Assembly (NCBI RefSeq): GCF_030403775.1
Contig: NZ_JAQMWQ010000027.1
Location: 1 to 64,000, forward strand
DNA: 64,000 nucleotides
DNA from: Paenibacillus sp. BSR1-1
GTDB lineage: Bacteria > Bacillota > Bacilli > Bacillales > Cytobacillaceae
Direction of reading: 5' to 3'
Made by a program: the position numbers and the translations under genes. The notes below the pieces were generated by a model, which had not been told where the DNA came from, ran no database searches, and saw nothing but the letters and a program-made list of their open reading frames with translations. Positions 42,644-51,229 of this stretch are shown here, piece after piece; position 1 is the stretch's first letter; the number at the start of each line of letters is the position of its first letter.

Positions 42644-43216
42644 ATGAAAAAGCGAATTATTGTAGTGGAAGATGAGTCCCTCGTCCGATTGGATGTTTCC
42701 CTCATGTTAAAGGATGCGGGCTATGATGTTGTGGCAGAAGCAGCTGATGGCGAGAAAGCAATTGAATTGGCCTACAGCCTTAAGCCTGACTTAATGATCA
42801 TGGATATTAAAATGCCGAAGCTGAACGGTTTAAAGGCCAGTGAGATTATTTCCAACAAATTCAATATCCCAATTTTGCTGTTAACGGCCTATAGTCAAAA
42901 GGAATATATCGAAAAAGCGAAGCAGGCAAATATTTTAGGGTATCTTGTAAAGCCGATTTCGGAGGCTAACTTGATTCCGGCGGTTGAAATTGCTTTGAAA
43001 CAGGCTGAAAATGCGATCCTTTACAAAGAAAAAGTAGAAGAAATGAATCAGGAACTGAAAAACCGAAAGCTCGTAGAAAAAGCAAAAGGAATATTAATGA
43101 AACAATTGAATTTACCGGAAGAAATGGCTTACAATAAGATGAGAGACCTCAGCATGAAAAACCAAATGCCATTGGAAAAAGTGGCAAAGTACATTATTTC
43201 GAAGTACCCAAGTTAG
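42644..43216 (+). CDS. eutV: Antiterminator response regulator EutV (ANTAR)
   Basis: A 190-residue response regulator. Receiver domain residues 1-118 (VVEDESL acidic pocket, phospho-Asp in LMIMDIKMP, TAYS, Lys in VKPIS) are followed by a coiled linker and an ANTAR domain (KLVEKAKGILMKQLNLPEEM AYNKMRD). EutV dimers bind pairs of hairpins in nascent mRNA and prevent terminator folding. Two fitting leaders lie before eutS and eutA. Translation is coupled to eutW (ATGAATG spacing). Confidence 0.94.
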   Translation: MKKRIIVVEDESLVRLDVSLMLKDAGYDVVAEAADGEKAIELAYSLKPDLMIMDIKMPKLNGLKASEIISNKFNIPILLLTAYSQKEYIEKAKQANILGYLVKPISEANLIPAVEIALKQAENAILYKEKVEEMNQELKNRKLVEKAKGILMKQLNLPEEMAYNKMRDLSMKNQMPLEKVAKYIISKYPS

Positions 43217-43234
43217 TTTACAAGTGAATAGCTG

Positions 43235-43298
43235 AAGCAATGGTGCTTAATAGATTTTATTTTTTATAAAAATAAAATCTATTAGGCATTTTTTTATT
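43235..43298 (+). promoter_or_regulatory. EutV-type attenuator before eutS
   Basis: Hairpin AAGC-AATGGT-GCTT has a six-base loop with A at 1 and G at 4, as ANTAR proteins require. Its 3' arm (GCTT) is also the start of a long terminator stem (GCTTAATAGATTTTA to TAAAATCTATTAGGC) followed by TTTTTTT, so the two folds exclude each other. The first of the two usual hairpins is not clear. Confidence 0.65.
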
Positions 43299-43319
43299 AA
43301 TTTGAGAGGCGGGTTTATC

Positions 43320-43661
43320 GTGAACGATGAGAAAAAGCGATTTATACAGGAGTTTGTCCCAGGGAAACAGGTCACTTTAAGCCATATTATTGCAAATCCG
43401 GACCCGGATATGTTTGAAAAACTGGGGATCCAGGAGGCTGGGGCATTAGGGATTTTGACACTGACCCCAAGTGAGACGGTGATAATTGCCGGAGATTTAG
43501 CCACCAAATCGGCTAATGTCAAGTTAGGTTTTTTGGATCGCTTTACTGGAAGTCTTGTGATTGTCGGAAATGTTTCTGAGGTAGAAATGGCAATGGTGGA
43601 AATCAACCGTTTTTTGCAGAATACGCTGAAATATACCCCGGCGGAGATCACGAAGTCATAG
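43320..43661 (+). CDS. eutS: Microcompartment shell protein EutS
   Basis: A 113-residue circularly permuted BMC-domain shell hexamer subunit. Recognised by FVPGKQVTLSHIIANPDPD and LGIQEAGALGILTLTPSETV near the N-terminus and GFLDRFTGSLVIVG. Start GTG 43320 follows GAGAGGCGGG. First structural gene after the EutV attenuator. Confidence 0.93.
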   Translation: MNDEKKRFIQEFVPGKQVTLSHIIANPDPDMFEKLGIQEAGALGILTLTPSETVIIAGDLATKSANVKLGFLDRFTGSLVIVGNVSEVEMAMVEINRFLQNTLKYTPAEITKS

Positions 43662-43701
43662 AATCAGATAATAGAATTTTTCGGAGAAAGGAGAAAATCT
43701 G

Positions 43702-44202
43702 ATGATGAAAAAGAACCGAGCCATGCTGATCGGTTCCATAGGAGCGGGAAAATCGACGTTAACGAATGCATTGCTGAGCCGGGAAGTGCCTGCTGTCAAA
43801 ACGCAGTCCCTGATTTATTATGATTGGATTGTGGATACACCAGGAGAATATTGTGAAAACCCGTTCTACTATAAAAATATCATGGCAACGGCATTAGAGG
43901 TGACCCATGTCCTGTATTTACAGGATGCGACCAAGAAGAAAATGATTTTCCCGCCAGGATTCAGCAGCGGTATCAATAAAATCCCCATTGGGGTCGTGAC
44001 AAAAAGTGATTCTGACCAGGCTGACGTTGAACTAGCCATTTCTTTTTTAAAAAAGGTAATCGTAACCAAAGGTCCGATTATCATTACCTCTTCCCTAAAA
44101 AATGAAGGAATAGAAGAGATCCGGAATCTAGTAAACTTCTGTTCAACACAGGAAATGAAGCACTATCTTGAAGGAAATCCATCTCCATTTGTTATTTTTT
44201 AA
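43702..44202 (+). CDS. eutP: EutP/PduV-type GTPase-like protein
   Basis: A 166-residue small P-loop protein: MLIGSIGAGKSTLTNALLSR (Walker A), DTPGEYCENPFYY (switch II DTPG) and VTKSDSD (TKxD base recognition). EutP/PduV are linked to microcompartments, and acetate-kinase activity has been described for a EutP homologue. AAAGGAG precedes the start. It follows eutS by 40 bp. Confidence 0.9.
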   Translation: MMKKNRAMLIGSIGAGKSTLTNALLSREVPAVKTQSLIYYDWIVDTPGEYCENPFYYKNIMATALEVTHVLYLQDATKKKMIFPPGFSSGINKIPIGVVTKSDSDQADVELAISFLKKVIVTKGPIIITSSLKNEGIEEIRNLVNFCSTQEMKHYLEGNPSPFVIF

Positions 44203-44261
44203 ATGAAAACCTTTACAATATCCAGAAAATAATTTATATTATGAATACAAATGAATTTACT

Positions 44262-44330
44262 GGCAATGGCGCCTCTTTTAAACTATCTAATTTTGGATAG
44301 TTTACTAGGGGCGCTTTTTGTTTTTTTGGG
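44262..44330 (+). promoter_or_regulatory. EutV-type attenuator before eutA
   Basis: GGC-AATGGC-GCC again has the six-base loop with A1 and G4 and nearly the same loop as the eutS leader. Its 3' arm overlaps the terminator stem starting GCGCC (44269) and ending GGGGCGC (44308-44314), followed by TTTTTGTTTTTTT. Confidence 0.65.
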
Positions 44331-44339
44331 GGAGTTGAG

Positions 44340-45785
44340 ATGAAGTTCAAAGGCCCGCAAAAAGAAGAAATGATCAGTGCGGGAATCGATATAGGCACAA
44401 GTACTACAAAGCTGGTAATCAGCCGGTTCACATTAATGAATATGGCTGGCGGGGCGCATGTGCCGCGAATTGAAATTATTGACAAACAGGTCATCCATCG
44501 CAGCCCAATTTACCGAACCCCGCTGCTTTCACCAACCACAATTGATATTAAAAAAATTGAAGACCTTGTCAGAAAGGAATATCAGGAAGCAGGTATTGAG
44601 CCGAAGGATATTCAAACGGGGGCAGTGATTATTACGGGTGAAACAGCCACAAAGTCAAATGCAGAAGTCATGCTGCATCAGCTGTCTGATCAAGCTGGGG
44701 AGTTTCTAGTTGCAACAGCTGGTCCTGACTTAGAAGGAATCATTGCCGCTAAGGGATCGGGCGCCTATGAATATTCGAAAGATACGGGGAAGGTAATTGC
44801 CAACATCGATATCGGCGGGGGGACCGCCAATGTGGCCGTCTATAAATCTGGCAGACTTTGTGGAACTTGTACTCTTCATGTAGGCGGCAGATTAATTGAG
44901 TTTAAGGATAACAAAATCCAGAATATTTCTCCGCCTGTTAAGAATTTACTGTCACAATGGGATTCATGGATGGTGGAGGGGCAAAACATAAATCCATCAG
45001 CGATAAAACAAGTAACCGATTTTATGGCAGATGTCATTGCACGGATGTTAAATAAGGCACTCACAAACGAGGATCTACCGTTGCTGCTAGGTCATGAACC
45101 AAACTGGGTGGAGGATATTGAGGCAATTATGTTCTCAGGCGGGATAAGTGAATGCATTTATCGGCATGAGACTGGAACCGTACTGACCGACGGGTACGAT
45201 GATATCGGGTTAATGTTAGCCGCTTCCTTAAAGGAAAGTTCAAGTCTTGCTGGGTGGAACTGGGTAAAGCCGCAGGAAACGGTTCGGGCCACAGTACTGG
45301 GTGCCGGAATGCAAACGACTGAAATCAGCGGCGCAACGATTGAAGCTGATCATCGAAAATTGCCGATGAAAAACTTGCCGGTTTACCAGATTCGATTCGA
45401 GGGTGATTTTAAAACGGAAATAAACCAATTATCCAAGCGGATTGAGGAAGCACTCGATCTCTACGATCCGCAGCGCGATGGTCAGAATTTTGCGGTTTAT
45501 TTTTCAGAACTGCCTTACTTAAGATTCCGTGAAATCGATGAATTTGCTGAATCCATACTCAATGCAATGAAACAAAAACCGAATCAAACGCAAGCCTTGG
45601 TCCTTGTGCTTGACCGGGATTATGCAAAAGTTCTCGGGCAAACACTCAAGCGGAAGGCTCCGGTGCAATCCATCATTTGTATTGATCAAATTAAAGTAGA
45701 AAATGGGGACTATTTGGATATTGGCCAAGTGCTCGAATCCGATGTTGTTCCTGTCATCATAAAAACATTAACATTCCAGAAATGA
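44340..45785 (+). CDS. eutA: Ethanolamine ammonia-lyase reactivating factor EutA
   Basis: A 481-residue actin-fold ATPase that exchanges damaged cobalamin from ethanolamine ammonia-lyase. ISAGIDIGTSTTKLVISRFT (phosphate 1), IITGETATKSNAE, VIANIDIGGGTANVAVYKSG (phosphate 2) and IMFSGGISECIY (adenosine) are the family motifs. GGGGGAG precedes the ATG. Its stop overlaps an ATG of the eutB frame (ATGA), so it is coupled to eutB. Confidence 0.94.
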   Translation: MKFKGPQKEEMISAGIDIGTSTTKLVISRFTLMNMAGGAHVPRIEIIDKQVIHRSPIYRTPLLSPTTIDIKKIEDLVRKEYQEAGIEPKDIQTGAVIITGETATKSNAEVMLHQLSDQAGEFLVATAGPDLEGIIAAKGSGAYEYSKDTGKVIANIDIGGGTANVAVYKSGRLCGTCTLHVGGRLIEFKDNKIQNISPPVKNLLSQWDSWMVEGQNINPSAIKQVTDFMADVIARMLNKALTNEDLPLLLGHEPNWVEDIEAIMFSGGISECIYRHETGTVLTDGYDDIGLMLAASLKESSSLAGWNWVKPQETVRATVLGAGMQTTEISGATIEADHRKLPMKNLPVYQIRFEGDFKTEINQLSKRIEEALDLYDPQRDGQNFAVYFSELPYLRFREIDEFAESILNAMKQKPNQTQALVLVLDRDYAKVLGQTLKRKAPVQSIICIDQIKVENGDYLDIGQVLESDVVPVIIKTLTFQK

Positions 45786-45802
45786 CGAAAGGGGGCATTC
45801 TT

Positions 45803-47167
45803 ATGAGATTAAAGTCCACCTATTTAGGTGCCGTCTATCAATTTTCCTCACTAAAAGATTTATTTGCGAAAGCAAATGAAGAGAAATCCGGCGACCGTTT
45901 AGCAGGGATTGGTGCTGAGACGGTTCAGGAACGAATCGCAGCAAAACAAGTGTTAAGTTATTTAACATTAAAAGATATTAGGGAAAATCCTTTGCTATCA
46001 CCTGAAGAGGATGAGGTTTCAAGGATTATCGAGAGTCAGATCAACGAACCCGTCTATCAATCAATTAAAAATTGGTCTGTTTCGGAGCTTCGCGAGTTTA
46101 TCCTGAACGATACAACAAGCGGTGAAGACTTGAAACGCCTTAGCCGAGGTCTGAATAGTGAAATGATTGCAGCGGTGGCAAAGATCATGTCCAACCTCGA
46201 TTTAGTCCACGCCGCCAATAAAATTGAAGTTTTAACTAAATGCAATATTACGATTGGTCAAAAAGGAGTCTTAGCCTCTAGACTGCAGCCGAACCATCCG
46301 ACAGATAATGTCGAGGGGATGATGGCCTCAATGAAAGAGGGGCTATCCTATGGGATTGGAGATGCCGTAATTGGAATAAACCCAGTAGATGACTCCGTTG
46401 AAAGTGTCAAACGGTTATTGCATGCAACTCATGACTTTATTCAAAAATGGGAAATTCCAACGCAAAACTGTGTGCTAGCCCATGTGACGGCTCAAATGAA
46501 AGCTGTCCAGCAGGGGGCACCGGCAGATATGATTTTCCAAAGTATTGCCGGAACCGAAGCGGCGAATAGGTCTTTCGGGATTACCGCATCCCTCTTGGAG
46601 GAAGCCAATGAACTGGCGAAAATATACGGTACAGGAACGGGTCCACAACGCTTGTATTTTGAAACAGGTCAAGGATCTGAATTATCCGCCGAAGCTCATT
46701 ATGATATCGACCAAATGACATTGGAATCCCGGAATTATGGCTTTGCCCGCTACTATGACCCGTATATTGTCAATACTGTAGTCGGCTTTATCGGCCCAGA
46801 GTACTTGTACAACAACAAACAAGTGATTCGAGCCGGTCTTGAAGATCATTTTATGGGAAAAATGCATGGCATTCCAATGGGCGTTGATATTTGCTATACG
46901 AATCATATTAAAGCAGACCAGAATGACATTGAAGATCTTGGCGTGCTGCTTTCCGCGGCAGGGGTGAATTTTATTATCGCTGCGCCAATGGGTGATGATT
47001 GTATGCTCAATTACCAGAGCTTAAGTTATCACGATGTTGCGACATTAAGACAGACGCTGAATAAACGTCCGGCACCATCATTTGAAGCATGGCTGGAGAA
47101 AATGGGTATTTTTGAAAACGGGAAATTAAGTAAATATGCAGGGGATCCGACGATTTTTTCGCGATAG
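45803..47167 (+). CDS. eutB: Ethanolamine ammonia-lyase large subunit EutB
   Basis: A 454-residue TIM-barrel catalytic subunit that, with adenosylcobalamin, converts ethanolamine to acetaldehyde and ammonia. Family text: IGAETVQERIAAKQVLSYLT, SRLQPNHPTDNVEGMMASMK, QNCVLAHVTAQMKAVQQGAP, ETGQGSELSAEAHYD and MGVDICYTNHIKADQND. Start ATG 45803 has AAAGGGGG seven bases upstream. The longer frame from 45782 overlaps eutA. Length equals the E. coli enzyme. Confidence 0.96.
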   Translation: MRLKSTYLGAVYQFSSLKDLFAKANEEKSGDRLAGIGAETVQERIAAKQVLSYLTLKDIRENPLLSPEEDEVSRIIESQINEPVYQSIKNWSVSELREFILNDTTSGEDLKRLSRGLNSEMIAAVAKIMSNLDLVHAANKIEVLTKCNITIGQKGVLASRLQPNHPTDNVEGMMASMKEGLSYGIGDAVIGINPVDDSVESVKRLLHATHDFIQKWEIPTQNCVLAHVTAQMKAVQQGAPADMIFQSIAGTEAANRSFGITASLLEEANELAKIYGTGTGPQRLYFETGQGSELSAEAHYDIDQMTLESRNYGFARYYDPYIVNTVVGFIGPEYLYNNKQVIRAGLEDHFMGKMHGIPMGVDICYTNHIKADQNDIEDLGVLLSAAGVNFIIAAPMGDDCMLNYQSLSYHDVATLRQTLNKRPAPSFEAWLEKMGIFENGKLSKYAGDPTIFSR

Positions 47168-47179
47168 GAGGTGGAAGGA

Positions 47180-48151
47180 GTGAATCCTGAGTTAGTAGAA
47201 CAAATCACGAAAATGGTGGTTGAAAAATTGCAGATGATGACCGCTGCTGGCGATACGGGGGTGGAAGAAGGTAAGAAAATAACGAATGAAGATCCACCGG
47301 CAAAAATGGAAGTGAAATTTTGGAACCACCGGACGAATCATGTTGAAACTGAATGCAATCAAAATCCGGGCTGCACGGTTTCAGTCCATGAACAAGAAAT
47401 ACTTCTTGAACCAAAGCCGCCTGTAGGACTTGAAAATCCGTTTAATAAGGAAGAGCTGGATCTTCTAATTAGCAAAACACCGGCAAGAATTGGCGTAGGC
47501 CGTGCGGGATTAAGGCCTAAAACGGACACTTGGCTGAAATTTCGCTTTGACCATGCAGCGGCAGTCGATGCCGTTTATGGTGATGTCGATTCGAAAATAC
47601 TTGAAAGCTTATCCTTATTAAAAGTGAACACGAAGGTTTCCGATAAAGAGGTCTATGTTCGTCGTCCTGACTTCGGCCGAAAGCTCTCTGATGAGGCAAA
47701 ACAATTAATTGATCAAAAATGTAAAAAGTCTCCAACTGTTCAAATTATTGTTTCGGACGGATTAAGTTCGAAAGCGGTGGAGGAAAACTTAGAGGATGTT
47801 TATTTATCTCTTAATCAATCGCTTCAAAGCTTAGGTCTCGAAGTCGGAACACCATTTTTTATCGAAAAAGGCCGGGTCGCGGCAATGGATGATGTTGGGG
47901 AGATCCTAACACCGAAAGTGATTGTTTACTTAATTGGGGAACGTCCCGGTCTCGTGAGTGCGGAATCGTTAAGTGCGTACCTCTGCTACGAACCACGCCA
48001 CGGCACGATTGAGGCCGACCGGATGGTAATCTCCAATATTCATAAGGGCGGCATTCCACCGGTAGAGGCCGGCGCCTATATCGGAACGGTCGTGCAAAAA
48101 ATATTAAAATATGAAGCTAGCGGTGTTTCGCTGGTACAAAAAGAGCAATAA
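47180..48151 (+). CDS. eutC: Ethanolamine ammonia-lyase small subunit EutC
   Basis: A 323-residue B12-binding partner of EutB. The conserved body starts near residue 90 (DLLISKTPARIGVGRAGLRP KT) and contains DHAAAVDAV, QIIVSDGLSSKAVEENL, LIGERPGLVSAESLSAYL and the C-terminal NIHKGGIPPVEAGAYIG. It is longer than the usual ~295 residues through an N-terminal extension: an amphipathic helix (NPELVEQITKMVVEKLQMM) plus a flexible linker, the form of a microcompartment-targeting peptide. Start GTG 47180 with AGGAGG eight bases upstream. Confidence 0.94.
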   Translation: MNPELVEQITKMVVEKLQMMTAAGDTGVEEGKKITNEDPPAKMEVKFWNHRTNHVETECNQNPGCTVSVHEQEILLEPKPPVGLENPFNKEELDLLISKTPARIGVGRAGLRPKTDTWLKFRFDHAAAVDAVYGDVDSKILESLSLLKVNTKVSDKEVYVRRPDFGRKLSDEAKQLIDQKCKKSPTVQIIVSDGLSSKAVEENLEDVYLSLNQSLQSLGLEVGTPFFIEKGRVAAMDDVGEILTPKVIVYLIGERPGLVSAESLSAYLCYEPRHGTIEADRMVISNIHKGGIPPVEAGAYIGTVVQKILKYEASGVSLVQKEQ

Positions 48152-48166
48152 GGGGAGGGTTAATAA

Positions 48167-48820
48167 ATGGCATTAGAACGAATTCATGCAGAAATCTTGG
48201 CTGTTCGGATTATTCCAAATGTTGACCCTGCTTTAGCCGTACAGTTTCAATTAAAACCCCATCAACGGAGTTTAGCGATTTTTACCTCCACGATTGACGA
48301 TGTCGGCTATACAGCCCTAGATGAAGCAACGAAACGAGCTGATGTTGATGTTGTCTATGCAAAGTCCTTCTACGCAGGTTCCGCGCATGCCTCAGGGCCA
48401 TTATCTGGCGAAATGATCGGCGTGTTGGCAGGTCCAAGTCCAGATGAAGTGAAAAGCGGGATGGATGCGGTGATTCAAACCGCAGAAAATGAAGCGTATT
48501 TTGAAGCCATAAATGACGAAAAAAGCCATGCCTTGTATGCCCATGTGGTAGCAAGAACGGGTTCTTATCTATCAGCTGAGGCAGGAATTAATCAAGGAGA
48601 AGCTCTAGCCTATTTGATTGCTCCGCCGCTTGAGGCAGTGTATGGAATTGATGCGGCGTTAAAGGCTGCGGATGTGGAGCTGGTGAAGTTTTTTGGACCG
48701 CCTTCAGAAACAAACTTTGGAGGAGGGCTATTGACCGGGTCGCAATCGGCATGCCAGGCGGCAGCAGATGCATTCCGTGATGTGATTATCGAGATTGTGA
48801 GAAATCCACGGCAGTATTAG
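48167..48820 (+). CDS. eutL: Microcompartment shell protein EutL
   Basis: A 217-residue tandem-BMC trimer-forming shell protein with a gated pore. Recognised by ILAVRIIPNVDPALAVQFQL at the N-terminus, YAKSFYAGSAHASGPLSGEM near 63-82 and VKFFGPPSETNFGGGLLTGS. GGGGAGGG precedes the ATG. Confidence 0.94.
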   Translation: MALERIHAEILAVRIIPNVDPALAVQFQLKPHQRSLAIFTSTIDDVGYTALDEATKRADVDVVYAKSFYAGSAHASGPLSGEMIGVLAGPSPDEVKSGMDAVIQTAENEAYFEAINDEKSHALYAHVVARTGSYLSAEAGINQGEALAYLIAPPLEAVYGIDAALKAADVELVKFFGPPSETNFGGGLLTGSQSACQAAADAFRDVIIEIVRNPRQY

Positions 48821-48824
48821 TAAT

Positions 48825-49350
48825 TGGAGATTGGAGGAGTTTCCAAATAAAATCCAGCAAATGTCGTAAGTTTCGAAAAATAGGTAGTAAGTGACTGAAA
48901 ATAGGTAGTAAGTAAGTGGAAATATGTCGTAAGTTTATGGAGATTTGAGTAGTTTCCAAATATTATCCAGTAATTGTCGTAAGTTTTGAAAAATAGGTAG
49001 TAAGTGACTGAAAATAGGTAGTAAGTAAGCAGAAATATGTCGTAAGTTTATGGAGATTGGTGTAGTTTCCAAATAATATCCAGAAAATGTCGTAAGTTTA
49101 TGGAGATTTGAGTAGTTTCCATATAAAATCCAGCAAATGTCGTAAGTTTCGAAAAATAGGTAGTAAGTGGCTGAAAATATGTCAGAAGTGAGCAGAAATA
49201 TGTCGTAAGTTTATGGAGATTGGAGTAGTTTCCATATAAAATCCAGCAATTGTCGTAAGCTTCGAAAAATAGGTAGTAAGTGACTAAAAATATGTCGTAA
49301 GTAAGCAGAAATTTGTCGTATGTTTCAAAAAATTAGTAGTAAGTGGTAAA
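48825..49350 (+). repeat. 113-bp tandem repeat (minisatellite) between eutL and eutE
   Basis: Five non-coding units starting TGGAGATT(T/G)G: 48825-48937, 48938-49050, 49051-49100 (63 bp shorter), 49101-49213 and 49214 to about 49350 (diverged end). Three units are exactly 113 bp. Each holds sub-motifs ATGTCGTAAGTTT and AATAGGTAGTAAGTGAC spaced about 20 bp apart. No open frame and no strong hairpin is evident. It fills the gap between two genes of one operon. Confidence 0.92.
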
Positions 49351-49377
49351 AGTACAAGAAAGAAAGGAGTGTCCCTG

Positions 49378-50901
49378 TTGCCATTTGATTTAGATCTACA
49401 ATCCATTCAAGAAATGCGGGATGCAGTTCAGAAAGCGAAAGAAGCACAGCAAAAGTACTTGGCATTTTCCCAAGAACAAGTTGACAAAATTGTGAAACGG
49501 GCTGCCGAAGCAGCTGCTGCCAAATCACTTGAATTAGCCCAGATGGCGGTCGAAGAAACCGGAATGGGTGTGGTTGAACATAAAAAAATGAAAAATGACG
49601 TCGGTTCACTTGCTGTCTATGAATCTATTAAAAATGAAAAGACAGTTGGAATCATTAACGAGGACCGTACAAAGAGAATCGTTGAAGTTGCCTCACCATT
49701 TGGGGTGATTGCCGGGATTATTCCAACGACAAATCCAACTTCAAGTGCGATTTTTAAAGCATTAATCGCTCTAAAAACAAGAAATGGAATTGTTTTTAGT
49801 CCGCATCCGCGGGCAGTGAAATGCTCAGTCGCCGCTTTAAAGATTTGTTTGGAGGCAGCCGTTGAAGCGGGAGCACCGGATGGAATTATCGGCTGGATCT
49901 CAAAACCAACCATGGCAGCAACCACTGAATTAATGCGTCATCGTGATATTGATTTGATTTTAGCCACTGGCGGAAAAGATTTAGTCCGTGCTGCCTACAG
50001 TTCAGGAAAGCCTGCATATGGGGTCGGTCCTGGGAACGTTCCCGTCTATATCGAAAAAACCGCCAATATCCAAAAAGCGGTCAAAATGATCGTTCAAAGC
50101 AAAACGTTTGATAACGGTACAATTTGTGCAACGGAACAGGCCATTGTGGTTGACAAGAATGTGAAAGAAATGGCCGAAAGAGAGCTTAAAAAGAATGGCG
50201 CCTATTTCTTAAATGAGCAGGAGAAATCACTAGTAGAAAAGGTTATTTCACCATCGCCAGGAAAGCTGAATCCGGCAATTGTTGGACAAAGTGCTGTCAA
50301 GATTGCGGAATTGGCGGGGATTTCCGTTCCAGCCGACACAACGATATTAATTGCTGAAGAAACGCGGATAGGGAAGGACGTTCCATTTTCCATTGAAAAA
50401 CTGTCGCCGATCTTTCCGATTTATACAGCAGAAAGCTATGAAAGTGCTAAAGAACTGTGTGTGAAAATCTTAAATCTAGGCGGGATGGGACATAGCTTAT
50501 CCCTTCACACAGAGGATGACAAAGTAGCCCGTGAATTTGCGCTAATCATGCCAGTTTCTCGACTGATGGTGAATACACTTTCTTCCATTGGTGCAGTGGG
50601 TGCCACAACGGAATTGATGCCATCGCTGACCCTTGGCTGTGGATCATTTGGCGGTAATATTACATCAGACAATCTAACGGCCCGCCATTTAATCAATATC
50701 AAAAGAATGGCCTATGGAACAAAAGAGGTAGACGTTCCAAAACCATCCAGCAAAAGTACTGCTCCACAATGGGGTGCCAGCAGCCAGGTAGATGAGATTG
50801 TGAATCAGGTATTAAGCAATGTGAATATATCGGGCCAGCTAGATCCGCAGGTAGTTTCTGAATTGGTAAATCAAGTATTAAAAAAATATCAAATGAATTA
50901 A
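49378..50901 (+). CDS. eutE: CoA-acylating acetaldehyde dehydrogenase EutE
   Basis: A 507-residue aldehyde dehydrogenase of the EutE/PduP type turning acetaldehyde, CoA and NAD into acetyl-CoA inside the shell. IIPTTNPTSSAIFKALIALK, ATGGKDLVRAAYSSGKPAYG and the catalytic Cys in FDNGTICATEQAIVV are present. The C-terminal end (about 455-507) adds a linker and two similar amphipathic helices (VDEIVNQVLSNV and VSELVNQVLKKY), likely encapsulation peptides. Start TTG 49378 with AAAGGAG upstream; it directly follows the tandem repeat. Confidence 0.95.
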   Translation: MPFDLDLQSIQEMRDAVQKAKEAQQKYLAFSQEQVDKIVKRAAEAAAAKSLELAQMAVEETGMGVVEHKKMKNDVGSLAVYESIKNEKTVGIINEDRTKRIVEVASPFGVIAGIIPTTNPTSSAIFKALIALKTRNGIVFSPHPRAVKCSVAALKICLEAAVEAGAPDGIIGWISKPTMAATTELMRHRDIDLILATGGKDLVRAAYSSGKPAYGVGPGNVPVYIEKTANIQKAVKMIVQSKTFDNGTICATEQAIVVDKNVKEMAERELKKNGAYFLNEQEKSLVEKVISPSPGKLNPAIVGQSAVKIAELAGISVPADTTILIAEETRIGKDVPFSIEKLSPIFPIYTAESYESAKELCVKILNLGGMGHSLSLHTEDDKVAREFALIMPVSRLMVNTLSSIGAVGATTELMPSLTLGCGSFGGNITSDNLTARHLINIKRMAYGTKEVDVPKPSSKSTAPQWGASSQVDEIVNQVLSNVNISGQLDPQVVSELVNQVLKKYQMN

Positions 50902-50916
50902 TAGGAGGAATTTACA

Positions 50917-51210
50917 ATGGCTAGAGAATTAACAGCATTAGGAATGGTGGAAACAAAAGGTTTGGTAGCATCCGTGGAAGCGGCAGATGCAATGGTAAAG
51001 GCAGCAAATGTACATTTAGTCGGTAAAGTACATGTTGGCGGCGGGCTTGTAACCGTTCTTGTCCGCGGAGATGTAGGTGCGGTTAAAGCGGCAACTGAAG
51101 CAGGTGCGGCAGCAGCAGAACGTGTTGGCGAACTATTATCGGTTCATGTCATCCCGCGTCCGCACAATGAATTAGAGAGCATTTTACCCAAATTAGAAGC
51201 GGAAGTGTAA
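50917..51210 (+). CDS. eutM: Microcompartment shell protein EutM/PduA type
   Basis: A 97-residue canonical BMC hexamer subunit. [20 protein letters not shown] and [20 protein letters not shown] are nearly invariant shell text; [11 protein letters not shown] is the usual end. AGGAGG precedes the ATG. It is the main facet protein of the ethanolamine compartment. Confidence 0.95.
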   Translation: MARELTALGMVETKGLVASVEAADAMVKAANVHLVGKVHVGGGLVTVLVRGDVGAVKAATEAGAAAAERVGELLSVHVIPRPHNELESILPKLEAEV

Positions 51211-51229
51211 GAAGTAAGGAGCCAATTCG

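Noticed and set aside
48825-49350. CRISPR-like or iteron origin
   Set aside because: The 113-bp units are contiguous with no unique spacers, and no replication initiator gene is nearby.
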